DNA of 64,000 nucleotides from Comamonas phosphati (GCF_014637085.1 NZ_BMEU01000021.1:19283-83282); one strand, 5' to 3'. Shown: positions 50,756-59,786, counted from the first letter of the stretch. The notes: a model not told the origin generated them from the sequence alone. Made by a program: numbers and translations.

Positions 50756-50902
50756 ATGAAAAGAATGCTTGCATTGGCTGTCGCCGCTCTGGTTCTGAGC
50801 GGCTGTGCCGTGTATCCGGGCTATGGCGATGACGGCTATGGGTACAAGAAGTCCCATCCGCATGGCTGTCCACCCGGCCAGGCCAAGAAAGGCAATTGCT
50901 GA
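50756..50902 (+). CDS. Small lipoprotein
   Basis: 48 residues. MKRMLALAVAALVLSGC is a full lipoprotein signal. The mature peptide is Gly/Tyr-rich (YPGYGDDGYGYKK), then HPHGCPPGQAKKGNC. AAAGGAA at optimal spacing favours this ATG over one two codons upstream. A terminator follows. This type of short Cys/Gly lipoprotein is common in Burkholderiales; function unknown. Confidence 0.8.
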   Translation: MKRMLALAVAALVLSGCAVYPGYGDDGYGYKKSHPHGCPPGQAKKGNC

Positions 50903-50905
50903 ACC

Positions 50906-50934
50906 AGGAACCCGCTTAGGCGGGTTTCTTGTTT
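50906..50934 (+). terminator. Terminator after the small lipoprotein gene
   Basis: GAACCCGC pairs with GCGGGTTT around TTAG, followed by a T-rich stretch. Confidence 0.8.
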
Positions 50935-51002
50935 CTGGATGTGGCGCGCCTGCCGGAGCGCGGGAGATGGCGCAATAATTTCAGAAATGTAAAGCGTGTG
51001 TA

Positions 51003-51023
51003 AAATGAGATTGATTTCTATTT
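51003..51023 (+). promoter_or_regulatory. Candidate Fur box upstream of the siderophore receptor
   Basis: AAATGAGATTGATTTCTATTT is close to the palindromic AAATGA-GA...TTTCATTT form of Fur sites, 120 bp before the receptor gene. Confidence 0.55.
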
Positions 51024-51141
51024 ATAATTGCAGGCAGTTTTGTAGACCAAGCTAAGGTTGTAGCCACTTGACGTCGCGGTAGCCACCCGGCCGATACCCG
51101 CCAAGCCTCCCCTAAAAATCGGTATCCAACGAGAGGTATTC

Positions 51142-53259
51142 ATGGCATTGAGGTATTCGCCGCTGGCAGCGGCATTGGGATTGGCGTTTTCCGGCGCCGC
51201 CGTGGCACAGCAGGCCGCCGAAGTCACGCTGCAGGAAGTTCAGGTCCGCAGCAACAAGGAAGTGGAGCCCAGCTACAACCCGCCCACGGCCACCAGCGCG
51301 ACCAAGATCGAAGCGCCGCTGCGCGATATTCCCCAGACCGTGAACGTAGTGCCGCAAAGCCTGCTGCGCGACCAGGCGGTGCAGTCCATGCAGGATGTGC
51401 TCAAGAACGTGCCCGGCGTGGGCATGTCCCATGGCGACGGTCAGCGCGACCAGGTCACCATCCGCGGTTTCTCGGCCATTGCCGACCAGTTCGTCGACGG
51501 CATGCGCGACGATGCGCTGTACTTCCGCGACCTGTCCAACATCGAGCAGGTCGAGGTGCTCAAGGGGCCGGCCTCGGTGCTTTACGGCCGCGGCTCCTCG
51601 GGCGGCCTGATCAACCGCATCACCAAGAAGCCCGGCATCAATCTCAGCGAAGTGGGCCTGACCCTGGGCAGCTGGAACCAGCGCCGCGGCGAGTTCGACC
51701 TGGCGCGCGCGCCCGAGGACAGCCGCTTTGCCTTCCGCATCACCGGCGCGCTGGAGCGTGCCGACAGCTACCGCGACCAGCAGTTCCTGGATCGTGATGC
51801 GCTCGCGGCCTCGCTGCTGTTCAAGGCCAGTGCCGACACCAATGTCCTGCTGCAGATGGACCATCTGAAGGACCGTCGCCTGACCGACTTCGGCATTCCT
51901 GCGCTGAACGGCCGTCCGCTCAATGTCCCGGCCAGCGCCTACTACGGTGCCGCGAATGCCAAGGATGTGGACTACACCCAGTCCGAGGTGAGCTCGGTCG
52001 GCCTGACGCTGAATCACCGCCTCAACGACAGCCTGTCGCTGCGCAATGCCTTCCGCTATTACACCTATTCGCTGGACCGCAACAACACGCTGACGCGCAG
52101 TGTCAACGAGAGGAATCTCACGTTCACGCTCAACCACGGCAACGTCTACCGCGATGAGCACGGCTGGTTCAATCAGACCGAGCTGACGCAGAAGACGGAA
52201 TTCCTCGGCATGAAGCATCAGCTGCTGTACGGCGTGGAAGTGGGGCAGCAGAACAAGGACCTGGTGAATTTCTCGACGCCGGTGACCGGTGCCAACGGCA
52301 AGATTCGCGACTTCGCACTGTTCAATCCCGTGCTCCCGACCCTGCCGCTGAGCACTTCCCGCACTCCCGGCGCGAACAATCTCGGCACCTTCAAGACCCT
52401 GGCGTTCTACACCCAGGACATGATCCAGCTGAGCCCGCAGTGGAAGGCCCTGGCCGGCCTGCGCTACGACCGCTTCGAGCAGGAAACCTACGACCGCATG
52501 CCTGGCAAGTCGGGCCTGGGCCGCACGGACACCACCTGGAGCCCCCGCGTCGGCCTGGTCTACCAGCCTTCGTCCACCTGGTCGTACTACGCCTCCTGGA
52601 GCAAGTCCTTCCAGCCCTCGGGCGAGGCCTTCTCCATTGCCGCCAACAATGCGCAGATCGCACCGGAGAAGACCACCAACCAGGAAGTGGGCGTCAAATG
52701 GGACATGCCGGACGGCAAGTCCTCGTTCACGGCTTCGCTGTTCAAGCTGGAGCGCACCAACATCAAGAGCACCGATCCCGTGACCAACACCTTGGTCCCT
52801 CTGGGTGTGCAGCGTACCAACGGCCTGGAGCTGACCTTTGCGGGCGAGGTGGCGCCCAGCTGGCAGGTCTGGGCCGGCTACGCTTTCCTGGATGGGGAGA
52901 TGACCGCGTCGCCGGCGGTTGACGCCGGCCAGCCTGTGCAGGGCAAGCAGCCTACACTGACTCCCCGGCACAGCGCCAACCTGTGGGTGACCAAGGCGCT
53001 GGGCAACGGCTTCGGTGTGGGCGGGGGCTTGAACTATGTCGGTGCCCGCTTCGCCAACCCGGGCAACACGGTCACCTTGCCTGGCTACACCACGGTGGAT
53101 GCCATGGCCTACTACCGCATGGGCGCCTGGGACGTGCAGCTCAAGCTCAACAACCTGCTGGACCGCCGCTACATCGTGTCCGGCCACGGCAGCTCGGCCA
53201 ATCTGAACCTGCCGGGCGCTCCGCGCTCGGCCCAGGTCGTGGCGCGCTACCGGTTCTGA
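51142..53259 (+). CDS. TonB-dependent siderophore receptor
   Basis: Outer-membrane receptor for ferric siderophores, 705 residues. The signal peptide ends AAVAQ. The plug domain has IPQTVNVVPQSLLRDQ, VTIRGFSAIADQFVDGMRD and VEVLKGPASVLYGRGSSGGLIN. The 22-strand barrel ends with SAQVVARYRF. The plug resembles catecholate/hydroxamate receptors of the Fiu/FpvA/FhuE group; the exact ligand is unclear. There is no N-terminal signalling extension, so it is not self-regulated through an ECF factor. A Fur-like box precedes it, and the PepSY gene follows by 10 bp. Confidence 0.94.
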   Translation: MALRYSPLAAALGLAFSGAAVAQQAAEVTLQEVQVRSNKEVEPSYNPPTATSATKIEAPLRDIPQTVNVVPQSLLRDQAVQSMQDVLKNVPGVGMSHGDGQRDQVTIRGFSAIADQFVDGMRDDALYFRDLSNIEQVEVLKGPASVLYGRGSSGGLINRITKKPGINLSEVGLTLGSWNQRRGEFDLARAPEDSRFAFRITGALERADSYRDQQFLDRDALAASLLFKASADTNVLLQMDHLKDRRLTDFGIPALNGRPLNVPASAYYGAANAKDVDYTQSEVSSVGLTLNHRLNDSLSLRNAFRYYTYSLDRNNTLTRSVNERNLTFTLNHGNVYRDEHGWFNQTELTQKTEFLGMKHQLLYGVEVGQQNKDLVNFSTPVTGANGKIRDFALFNPVLPTLPLSTSRTPGANNLGTFKTLAFYTQDMIQLSPQWKALAGLRYDRFEQETYDRMPGKSGLGRTDTTWSPRVGLVYQPSSTWSYYASWSKSFQPSGEAFSIAANNAQIAPEKTTNQEVGVKWDMPDGKSSFTASLFKLERTNIKSTDPVTNTLVPLGVQRTNGLELTFAGEVAPSWQVWAGYAFLDGEMTASPAVDAGQPVQGKQPTLTPRHSANLWVTKALGNGFGVGGGLNYVGARFANPGNTVTLPGYTTVDAMAYYRMGAWDVQLKLNNLLDRRYIVSGHGSSANLNLPGAPRSAQVVARYRF

Positions 53260-53269
53260 GGCTGAAGCC

Positions 53270-53980
53270 ATGCCGCAAGCTGCCGACATCGCGTTGCGCC
53301 AGGAGCCCAGTGCTCCGGCGAAGCAGCGCCCCGCCAAGCCCGGCGGGGGCGGCCATCTGTTCGTGCCGGCCCGCTGGCACCGGCCCGCCGTGCTCAAATG
53401 GCTGCGGCGCACCCATGCCTGGCTGGGCATGTGGGGTGCCGTCCTGGGCTTGCTGTTCGGCACCACGGGCCTGTTGCTCAACCACCGCGCCACCATGAAG
53501 ATTCCCGGCCCGGCGTATGACAACACGCAATGGCAGCTCAGGCTGGTGCAGCAGCCCCCCAGCATCGACGCGCTGGCGCTGCAGCTGCAGCGGGAGCTGG
53601 GCATGGCCAAGCCGCCGCACCAGAAGAAGATGGAGCCCGCCGGGCCTACGCCCTGGCCCGGGGCGGTGCAGCCCGAGCGCTGGCTGATTGCCTTTGCCGA
53701 GCCCAAGGCCACGGTCAACGCCGAATACTGGGTGGGCAACCATTCGGTCTCGGTCAAGCGCATGGACCCCAATCTGCTGGCCCGGCTGAACCGGCTGCAC
53801 ATGGCCACGGGGGCTTCGGCGGCCTGGATTCTGCTGACCGATACGCTGGCCGGGGCCTTGATCGCACTGTCGCTGACGGGCGTGCTGCTGTGGACGAAGC
53901 TGCATGGCGGCAGGCTGCGGGCCGCAGGCATTGCGGGCACCTGCTTCAGTCTGCTGCTGTTGCTGGCGTTGACGGCCTGA
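53270..53980 (+). CDS. PepSY-associated membrane protein
   Basis: 236 residues. A basic cytoplasmic N-terminus precedes the first helix (THAWLGMWGAVLGLLFGTTGLLLNHR, quoted by part). A periplasmic PepSY-like segment of about 110 residues contains WLIAFAEPKATVNAEYWVG. Two C-terminal helices carry AWILLTDTLAGALIALSLTGVLLW and LLLLLALTA. His in RRTHAWLG, NHRATM and NRLHMATG are possible haem ligands. Such proteins often follow siderophore receptors and are proposed to reduce ferric siderophores; this is family-level inference. Confidence 0.88.
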   Translation: MPQAADIALRQEPSAPAKQRPAKPGGGGHLFVPARWHRPAVLKWLRRTHAWLGMWGAVLGLLFGTTGLLLNHRATMKIPGPAYDNTQWQLRLVQQPPSIDALALQLQRELGMAKPPHQKKMEPAGPTPWPGAVQPERWLIAFAEPKATVNAEYWVGNHSVSVKRMDPNLLARLNRLHMATGASAAWILLTDTLAGALIALSLTGVLLWTKLHGGRLRAAGIAGTCFSLLLLLALTA

Positions 53981-54024
53981 AGGGCCTGGCGCCGGTCGGC
54001 CCCGCGGTCTGTGCGTATTCGATG

Positions 54025-54056
54025 AAGAAAGCCCGCTTGGCGGGCTTTCTTGTTTG
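54025..54056. terminator. Bidirectional terminator
   Basis: AAGAAAGCCCGC pairs with GCGGGCTTTCTT; it ends the receptor operon and the opposing cytochrome operon. Confidence 0.85.
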
Positions 54057-54071
54057 TGGCCCAAGGCCTGC

Positions 54072-54476
54072 TCAGCGCGGAGCCGAACTCAACGCCCGGC
54101 ATTCGGGGGTTTCATTGGCATGCTTGAGGTAGGCGATGAGGTCGGCGCGCTCCTTGGGGTTGGCGATGCCGTCGTACGTCATGGCCGTACCCGGCACGAC
54201 TTTCATGGGCTGGGCCAGAAAGCGGTCCAGGGTTTTTTCGTCCCAGGTCAGGCCGGAGTTCTTCATGGCCGGCGAGTAGGCGAAGCCGGGCACGCTGCCC
54301 GCGCGCCGCCCCAGCAGGCCGCAGTGGTGCGGCCCCACGCGATCCTGGGCCAGTGCGTGGCAGGCCGCGCACCGGGCGTAGACCTGCTCGCCCGGCAAGG
54401 TGTCCGGCGGTGCCGCGCCTGCCGTTGCCATGGCCGCCAGCAGAGCGCCGGCCAGCGCCCAGTGTGCGCCGCTCAT
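54072..54476 (-). CDS. Class I cytochrome c
   Basis: 134 residues with a signal peptide (LAGALLAAMATAGAA). The haem site CAACH is at 36-40, and a later Met (GTAMTY) is the likely sixth ligand. YAPGEQ-like start, VGPHHCGLLGRRAGSVPGFAYS and ADLIAYLKHAN are those of the cytochrome c2/c-550 type. The gene overlaps the ferritin-like gene by 4 bp (ATGA), so the two products are made together. Probably a periplasmic electron carrier for the ferritin-like protein. Confidence 0.92.
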   Translation of the reverse strand: MSGAHWALAGALLAAMATAGAAPPDTLPGEQVYARCAACHALAQDRVGPHHCGLLGRRAGSVPGFAYSPAMKNSGLTWDEKTLDRFLAQPMKVVPGTAMTYDGIANPKERADLIAYLKHANETPECRALSSAPR

Positions 54477-55042
54477 GATACGAAGGCCGATGGAACGGGG
54501 GCTTCGCCTACCGCATGGCGCAGCACGGCCCAGTGCATGGCTTCATCGCCCAGAATGCTGGCGGCCGCCTTGGCCAGCTCGCGGTTGCCGAACAGGGGAA
54601 CGGCGCCGAGGTAGGCGCTGACCGCCCCTTGCTCCAGCCGCGCCGCAAAGCGCAGCACGTCCTCCTGCGACTTCAGTTGCTCGGCCGGGAAGTTGTAGGC
54701 GCTCTTGGCAATCACCGGCTTGCCGCCGAGCTTCTCTATCGTCTTGGACAGCAGTTCGGCGTGGGCCTTGTGATGGCCCTGGAAGGTGACGGCCAGATCA
54801 AGCACGGGCTTTTGCAGCAGCTTGCTTTCGGCACCCAGCTGGTAGGCGGCGATAGCTTCGAGCTCGGCACCCAGGGCGGTGTTCAGGATTTGGGTGTCCT
54901 GGCCGGAACCTTCGCCAGAGCGCGCGGCCAGCGCATCGCGGCCTGCGAGCAGGGCCACCGCAGCGCCCGATAGCGCCAGGCCCGATTGGCCGAGAAAGAG
55001 GCGGCGTGCGGACTGGGGGGTAGAGAGGTACAGGAACGACAT
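54473..55042 (-). CDS. Exported ferritin-like domain protein
   Basis: 189 residues. The N-terminal ARRLFLGQSGLALSGAAVALLAG resembles a Tat or Sec signal (quoted by part; RRLFLG is Tat-like). A four-helix ferritin-like bundle follows with LGAELEAIAAYQLGAE, FQGHHKAHAELLSKTI, LEQGAVSAYLGAVP and ILGDEAMHWAVLRHA. The E/H positions (ELEAIAAY, GHHKAH, LEQGAVSAY, DEAMHW) fit a di-metal site. Such proteins are related to stress-protection ferritin-like families (DUF4439 type). Divergent from an ECF sigma gene, which may control it. Confidence 0.85.
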   Translation of the reverse strand: MSFLYLSTPQSARRLFLGQSGLALSGAAVALLAGRDALAARSGEGSGQDTQILNTALGAELEAIAAYQLGAESKLLQKPVLDLAVTFQGHHKAHAELLSKTIEKLGGKPVIAKSAYNFPAEQLKSQEDVLRFAARLEQGAVSAYLGAVPLFGNRELAKAAASILGDEAMHWAVLRHAVGEAPVPSAFVS

Positions 55043-55226
55043 GGTGTTCTCCTTCGTGGGTGGTGCCGTAAGTAGAGCTGCAGCGGCAGGCTGAGGGCAG
55101 CCCTCGTCCCATTGGATGCAATGGTGCGGTGCTGCGTTCCGGCCCTGCGGGCATCAGGGTCGGGCGCAGGCCACCCGTGGGAACGCCGCGGCCCGGTGCA
55201 GCATCCAATGGACGAAGGAGTCATCC

Positions 55227-55922
55227 ATGCAGCAAACGCTATCCCAAGTCATCCAGCCAGTGGCGGGAGACGCCCCGGATCTGGAGCTCGCCATGCGCGC
55301 AGCCGATGGTGATGAGCTGGCCTTCGAGGCCATCATGCGGCGCCACAACCGCCTGCTGTTCCGCACTGCGCGCGCGATTCTGAAAAGCGATGCGGACGCC
55401 GAGGATGTGTTGCAGCAGGCCTATCTGCGGGTCTGGCGCGCACTGCGTGAGTTCCGTGCCGACGCTAGGCTGTCGACCTGGCTGGTGCGTATCGTCGTCA
55501 ATGAAGCGCTGGGGCATCTGCGGCGGCGGCCGGCCCAGATCATTCCCCTGGATGCCGCCATGGCCTCGACCGAACCCCACGTGCAACGCTTGCTGGAGGA
55601 TGATGTGGATCTGCAACCTGACCGCACGGCCATGCGCGCGGAACTGCGCGGGTTGATGGAAGCCCGTATCGACATGCTGCCCGATGATTTTCGCCGCGTG
55701 TTCGTGCTGCGCGGCGTGCAGGAGCTGAGCGTGGAAGAGGTGGCGCAGGCTCTGGCCATTCCCGAGGCCACCGTGCGCACCCGCTTCTTTCGTGCCCGCA
55801 GCCTGCTGCGCGAGGGGCTGTCGCAGGATCTTGACATGGCGCTCAGCGACGCGTTTTCCTTCGACGGTGAGCGCTGCAACCGCATCGTGGCGGCGGTGCG
55901 CGCCAGGCTGGCGGCCATCTGA
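55227..55922 (+). CDS. ECF-type RNA polymerase sigma factor
   Basis: 231 residues. Region 2 is FEAIMRRHNRLLFRTARAIL followed by DAEDVLQQAYLRVWRAL. Region 4 is LPDDFRRVFVLRGVQELS with VEEVAQALAIPEATVRTRFFRARSLLREGL (quoted by part). GAAGGAG stands before the ATG. No anti-sigma gene is next to it, unusual for the type; the C-terminal 30 residues (FSFDGERCNRIVAAVRARL) include one Cys. It is divergent from the ferritin-like/cytochrome c pair, which is the obvious target. Redox control is a guess. Confidence 0.93.
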   Translation: MQQTLSQVIQPVAGDAPDLELAMRAADGDELAFEAIMRRHNRLLFRTARAILKSDADAEDVLQQAYLRVWRALREFRADARLSTWLVRIVVNEALGHLRRRPAQIIPLDAAMASTEPHVQRLLEDDVDLQPDRTAMRAELRGLMEARIDMLPDDFRRVFVLRGVQELSVEEVAQALAIPEATVRTRFFRARSLLREGLSQDLDMALSDAFSFDGERCNRIVAAVRARLAAI

Positions 55923-56030
55923 GATCTGGCCTGGAAACATCGAGAGAGAAAGGCCCTCGCGCCTGCCCGCTGGCGTGTAGCCCAGGCATTCCCCGGGCGA
56001 TGGCTTTCTGTCTTGGGATGAACCGGCCAC

Positions 56031-56066
56031 AAAAAAGCCCGCGGCGCTGTGAACTGCGGCGGGCTG
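56031..56066 (-). terminator. Terminator of infA (copy 2)
   Basis: AGCCCGC pairs with GCGGGCT; on the minus strand it is followed by TTTTTT. Confidence 0.75.
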
Positions 56067-56085
56067 GGCAAGATGGAAATGCGCT

Positions 56086-56346
56086 TCAGCGGCGTGGGCG
56101 ATGCGGTGCGGCACCGCCGGAGCGGTTCTCAATGTGGCGGAAGGTCAGGCGACCCTTGTTCAGGTCGTAAGGGGACATTTCCAGCGTCACCTTGTCGCCG
56201 GCCAGCACGCGGATGCGGTGCTTGCGCATCTTGCCGCCGGTATAGGCGATCAACTGGTGACCGTTCTCCAGCGTGACGCGAAAGCGCGAATCGGGCAGCA
56301 CCTCGTCCACGACGCCTTGCATTTCAATCAGTTCTTCTTTGGCCAA
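56086..56346 (-). CDS. infA: Translation initiation factor IF-1 (copy 2)
   Basis: 86-residue IF-1 with the same core as the copy at 29.8 kb. It differs at scattered sites (for example QGVVDEV for [18 protein letters not shown] for [19 protein letters not shown] for YDLTKGRI). The C-terminal tail is Arg/His-rich ([10 protein letters not shown]) instead of Gly/Ser-rich. Both keep all core OB-fold residues and look functional. Like the first copy it stands outside the ribosomal protein operon. Separate expression conditions are likely but not visible. Confidence 0.96.
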   Translation of the reverse strand: MAKEELIEMQGVVDEVLPDSRFRVTLENGHQLIAYTGGKMRKHRIRVLAGDKVTLEMSPYDLNKGRLTFRHIENRSGGAAPHRPRR

Positions 56347-56385
56347 TGGGTGATCTCCTCAGTGGGGGTAGACAAAAAACGGGAC

Positions 56386-56604
56386 TCAGTTCAGCTGATC
56401 GCTCAGCACCATGCTGCGGCCTTCTTTCAAGGCGTAGCGCGTTGCGGCGGTGGCGTTATCGAACTGGCTGATAAAGCTGAAAACACGGTCATAGACGCCG
56501 CGGCGGATGGAGACCGCGGCGGACACCAGGCCGGATTCGGAAGTTTGGGTGAGCGGGGTAACAACATAGTTGCCGACACGCTCTGCGTATTGTTTGTTAT
56601 TCAT
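56386..56604 (-). CDS. Hypothetical small protein, 72 residues
   Basis: MNNKQYAERVGNYVVTPL leads into a polar helical sequence with SIRRGVYDRVFSFISQFDNATAATRYALKEG (quoted by part). No signal peptide or membrane helix and no recognised domain. It lies 39 bp upstream of infA on the same strand and could share its transcript. The ribosome site is weak. The helical, Ala/Ser-rich content and good codon use support it being real. Confidence 0.6.
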   Translation of the reverse strand: MNNKQYAERVGNYVVTPLTQTSESGLVSAAVSIRRGVYDRVFSFISQFDNATAATRYALKEGRSMVLSDQLN

Positions 56605-57105
56605 CGTGTCAACGATGGCGCCGGACTTGCTTGAGGCCGCGCGCCATGGAATCAAAAAATGCCTGCTCCCGGCGGGGCAGGCGCAAAAAGAAAAGGCTGG
56701 CCCCGGGAAATGAGCGAGGTCAGAACGGGCTTGCCGTGAAACTGGAGTGACAGCCGGAACGCTTGAACGGGATGAGCGCGGCGATTGGCACAGCATGCTG
56801 CTGTGAGAGTGCAGATGGTCGCTGCATAGGCAAGCTGGACTGCAGTGACTCCGGAATTGTAAGGCTTTTGGCTCTTGTGTGCAAGAGGCATGATGGCATG
56901 GCCCGGGAAGCTGTGTGCCATTTTCGGAAGACGATGGCACGGAATGTCCGAAGCCGACTGCTCGGTTAGGTTCGATCTGAATCAGTATTCGGGAACGGGG
57001 CTCGAAGTCGCTCCATCCAATAGGCAGACAAAGCAGGAATCGTCACCGACAGTCGGTGGATGAGCGGCTTTGTTACCGGCCCATATCAACCAACCGGAGC
57101 CTCGT
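56605..57105. other. Intergenic region
   Basis: About 500 bp between divergent genes. Short frames overlap on both strands without recognisable content. It should hold promoters for the 72-residue protein/infA unit and for the helical exported protein. Confidence 0.35.
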
Positions 57106-57795
57106 ATGTCTTTCTCATCCGCCAAAAAACCGATGCTCATCCATGGAGTGGCCGCCATCTGCATCGCCATGACAGCACTTTCTTCAGGTCTCGCCAATGC
57201 TGATGACGCGGCCCACCACGAGCCAGTTGCACAGGCCTCAGCCCCTCTGCGCACGGCCAGCATGAGCAGACTGTACGCCGGCATGCAAACCCTGTGGGCC
57301 CAACACATGGAGTGGACATACGCTGCCGTCACGGCCTATGTCTCCAATCCGGCCGCTTTTGATGCCACGGCAGCACGTTTGCTGCAAAACCAGGCCGACA
57401 TCGGCAATGCCATCAAACCCTTTTATGGGGCTGCGGCAGGAGACGCGCTGACCAAGCTGCTCCAGGAGCACATCGGTGCCGCCGTCGAGGTGGTGAAGCA
57501 GGCCAAAGCGGGTAACAAACCCGCCCTGGACAAGGCCGTGTCAGCGGCCTACGCCAATGCGCAAGAGATTGCCGACTTCCTCGCCAAAGCCAACCAGAAC
57601 TGGCCCAGGGATACGGTGCGCTCGATGATGAAAGGCCATATCGATACCACTTTGGTGTATGCCACCGCCGTGATTCAGGGCAGGTACGCCGAAGGCATTG
57701 CCGAATACGGCAAGGCCGAAGCCCATATGCTGGAAATGGCCGATGCCCTGAGCGCAGGCCTGATTGCCGCGTTCCCGGAAAAATTCAGGAGCTGA
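57106..57795 (+). CDS. Exported helical-bundle protein (often misnamed glycosyltransferase)
   Basis: 229 residues. The signal peptide is [17 protein letters not shown]. The rest is a helical bundle with [80 protein letters not shown] and [21 protein letters not shown]. Conserved-looking His/Glu at helix positions (QHMEW, EHIGAA, GHIDTT, EAHMLEM) could bind a metal. I recall similar bacterial proteins carried in databases as glycosyltransferase without catalytic evidence. It precedes folE by about 110 bp. Confidence 0.7.
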   Translation: MSFSSAKKPMLIHGVAAICIAMTALSSGLANADDAAHHEPVAQASAPLRTASMSRLYAGMQTLWAQHMEWTYAAVTAYVSNPAAFDATAARLLQNQADIGNAIKPFYGAAAGDALTKLLQEHIGAAVEVVKQAKAGNKPALDKAVSAAYANAQEIADFLAKANQNWPRDTVRSMMKGHIDTTLVYATAVIQGRYAEGIAEYGKAEAHMLEMADALSAGLIAAFPEKFRS

Positions 57796-57902
57796 GGCCA
57801 CCGGCCCGAAAGAGCCGGGAGATGCCCGTCCACGGCCGTCTTCCGGTGTTTTAAAAATTCAATCCCAAGCGCACACTCGGATGTGCTATCCAAGGAGGTT
57901 TC

Positions 57903-58622
57903 ATGCTGCTAGATCTGGACATGAAACAGACCCCGCAGACGGTCAAGAAAAGTGCATCTGAACGCATACGCCAGCGCTTGCTGGACGCTGGCGAACGCTT
58001 TCATGCCAATGACAATATCGCCTCCTACATTCGCCAGGGCGAGCTCGATGAACTGCGCCAAGAGGTTGCGCAGCAGCTGCAAGGCGTGTTGCGCACCCTG
58101 GTCATCGACACCCAGAACGACCACAACACCGCCGACACGGCCAGGCGCGTGGCCAAGATGTTTGTCCAGGAGGTGTTTCGCGGTCGCTATGAGGAAGCGC
58201 CCTCGGTCACCGCTTTTCCGAATGTCTCTGGGCTCAACGAGCTGATGGTGGTCGGCCCGGTGACGGTGCGCAGCGCCTGCTCGCACCACCTGTGCCCCAT
58301 CATGGGCAAGGTGTGGCTGGGCGTGCTGCCCAACGCCAATTCGGATTTGATCGGCCTGTCCAAATTTTCCCGCCTGGCCGAATGGGTCATGAACCGGCCG
58401 CAGATTCAGGAAGAAGCCGTGGTGATGCTGGCCAACGAGCTGGAGCAAAGAATCCGCCCCGATGGCTTGGCCATCGTCATGGAGGCCAGCCATTTCTGCA
58501 TGCATTGGCGCGGCGTCAAGGACGATGGCGCCTTGATGCGCAATTCCGTGATGCGCGGCGTCTTTTTGAAAGACGCTGCACTGCGCAGTGAATTTTTAAG
58601 CCTGATTGGCAAACGCTATTGA
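57903..58622 (+). CDS. folE: GTP cyclohydrolase I
   Basis: Converts GTP to dihydroneopterin triphosphate. 239 residues. The zinc/active site is RSACSHHLCPIMGKVWLG, with the third Zn ligand in ASHFCMHWRGV. TARRVAKMFVQEVF and GLSKFSRLAEWVMNRPQIQEE are conserved (quoted by part). The N-terminal ~50 residues are longer than the minimal enzyme. AAGGAGG lies upstream of the ATG. Grouping with an exported helical protein and a flavin reductase suggests a pterin use other than folate, or a paralogue for special conditions; this is inference. Confidence 0.94.
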   Translation: MLLDLDMKQTPQTVKKSASERIRQRLLDAGERFHANDNIASYIRQGELDELRQEVAQQLQGVLRTLVIDTQNDHNTADTARRVAKMFVQEVFRGRYEEAPSVTAFPNVSGLNELMVVGPVTVRSACSHHLCPIMGKVWLGVLPNANSDLIGLSKFSRLAEWVMNRPQIQEEAVVMLANELEQRIRPDGLAIVMEASHFCMHWRGVKDDGALMRNSVMRGVFLKDAALRSEFLSLIGKRY

Positions 58623-58685
58623 GAAAATCCGTGCCAAGCCGCGCCTTGGCAAGACCGACCGCGTAAAACAGAAAGGAGCATTGAC

Positions 58686-59411
58686 ATGAGTACCGTGCGC
58701 AGCACCATTCTTGCCCGCCAGGAAGTCGCCCAGGGGACGCTTGCGTTTCATCTGTCCAAGCCCGCAGGATTTACGTTTCGCCCCGGCCAGGCGTTTGAAA
58801 TACTGCTGCCCACCGCGGACGCCACCGTGGGCAAGGATGATCGCGGCCACGCTTTTTCCATCGTCAGCGCGCCGCACGAAGATGAGCTGGTCTTTGCCAC
58901 GCGCATGCGTGACAGCGTGTACAAGCGCGCCCTTGGCGCGTTGTCGCCCGGAGCGGAAGTGGAGATTGATGGCCCCTTCGGTTCGCTGCTGTTGCACAAG
59001 AACGCCGCTCGCGCTGGCGTGCTGATTGCCGGCGGCATTGGCGTGACGCCTTTCATGAGCATGATTCGCCACGCCGTACAACAGCAGTCGCCGCAACCGC
59101 TGGCACTGCTGTACTCGAATCGACGCCCTGAGGACGCGGCATTTTTGGACGAGCTGCAAGCTCATGCCCGGGCGCTACCGGCCTTCAGTCTGCACGCCAC
59201 CATGACTGACATGGTGCACTCGGCCCAGCCTTGGAGTGGTGCCACCGAGATGATCGACGTCGCTTTCGTGCGGCGCGCCATCGCGTCTCTGCCCGCGCCC
59301 GTGTTCTATGTCAGCGGCCCACCGGGCCTGGTGCAAGCCATGCGTCAAACCTTGCAGCAAGCCGGCATCGACGAGGATGAGGTGCGCAGCGAAGAGTTTT
59401 ATGGATATTGA
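58686..59411 (+). CDS. FAD-dependent oxidoreductase of the ferredoxin-NADP reductase superfamily
   Basis: 241 residues. The FAD domain has FRPGQAFEILLP and GHAFSIVSAPHED in place of the classical RxYS motif. FGSLLLHKNAARAGVLIAGGIGVTPFMSMIRH holds the NAD(P)-binding glycine motif (quoted by part). YVSGPPGLVQAMRQTL and SEEFYGY form the C-terminus. No iron-sulfur or globin domain. It begins 63 bp after folE with AAAGGAG before the ATG, so it is co-transcribed. The electron acceptor is unknown. Confidence 0.9.
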   Translation: MSTVRSTILARQEVAQGTLAFHLSKPAGFTFRPGQAFEILLPTADATVGKDDRGHAFSIVSAPHEDELVFATRMRDSVYKRALGALSPGAEVEIDGPFGSLLLHKNAARAGVLIAGGIGVTPFMSMIRHAVQQQSPQPLALLYSNRRPEDAAFLDELQAHARALPAFSLHATMTDMVHSAQPWSGATEMIDVAFVRRAIASLPAPVFYVSGPPGLVQAMRQTLQQAGIDEDEVRSEEFYGY

Positions 59412-59786
59412 GAGTGCCGTGGCAACCAAGGCCTGTTCCGACAGCGGCAGTCCAGGCCGCGGGTGCCGGCCCGCGGCTGGGAGTCGGCGCTTTCATGCAT
59501 TGGTCGTGCCTACTTCCTGGACGGACTCCAGAGCCTCCATGCCTGCGAATGTCTGGTGGCGTTACGCTTTCTGCCGCTTCTTACGGCTTGGCTGACAGGT
59601 CTTCCTGAATCGGGGCTTTGGCGCTTGCATGGGCGATGCGGTACGCAAAATGGCTTCAGCATCCGGTGCTTTGCGCACAGTTGCATGCGGATGCAACCGG
59701 ATGTGGCGGATGCAACTTGTGCCGGTTTTCGACGTGCTGCTCATCCTAGGATGTGGATGTGTTCCATCCCTTCACGGAAGTCAGAC
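59412..59786. other. Intergenic region
   Basis: About 375 bp. Short frames without recognisable content on both strands. It should contain the promoter of the small lipoprotein gene. The GGATG(C/T) word recurs near 59,690-59,760; no clear array. Confidence 0.3.
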
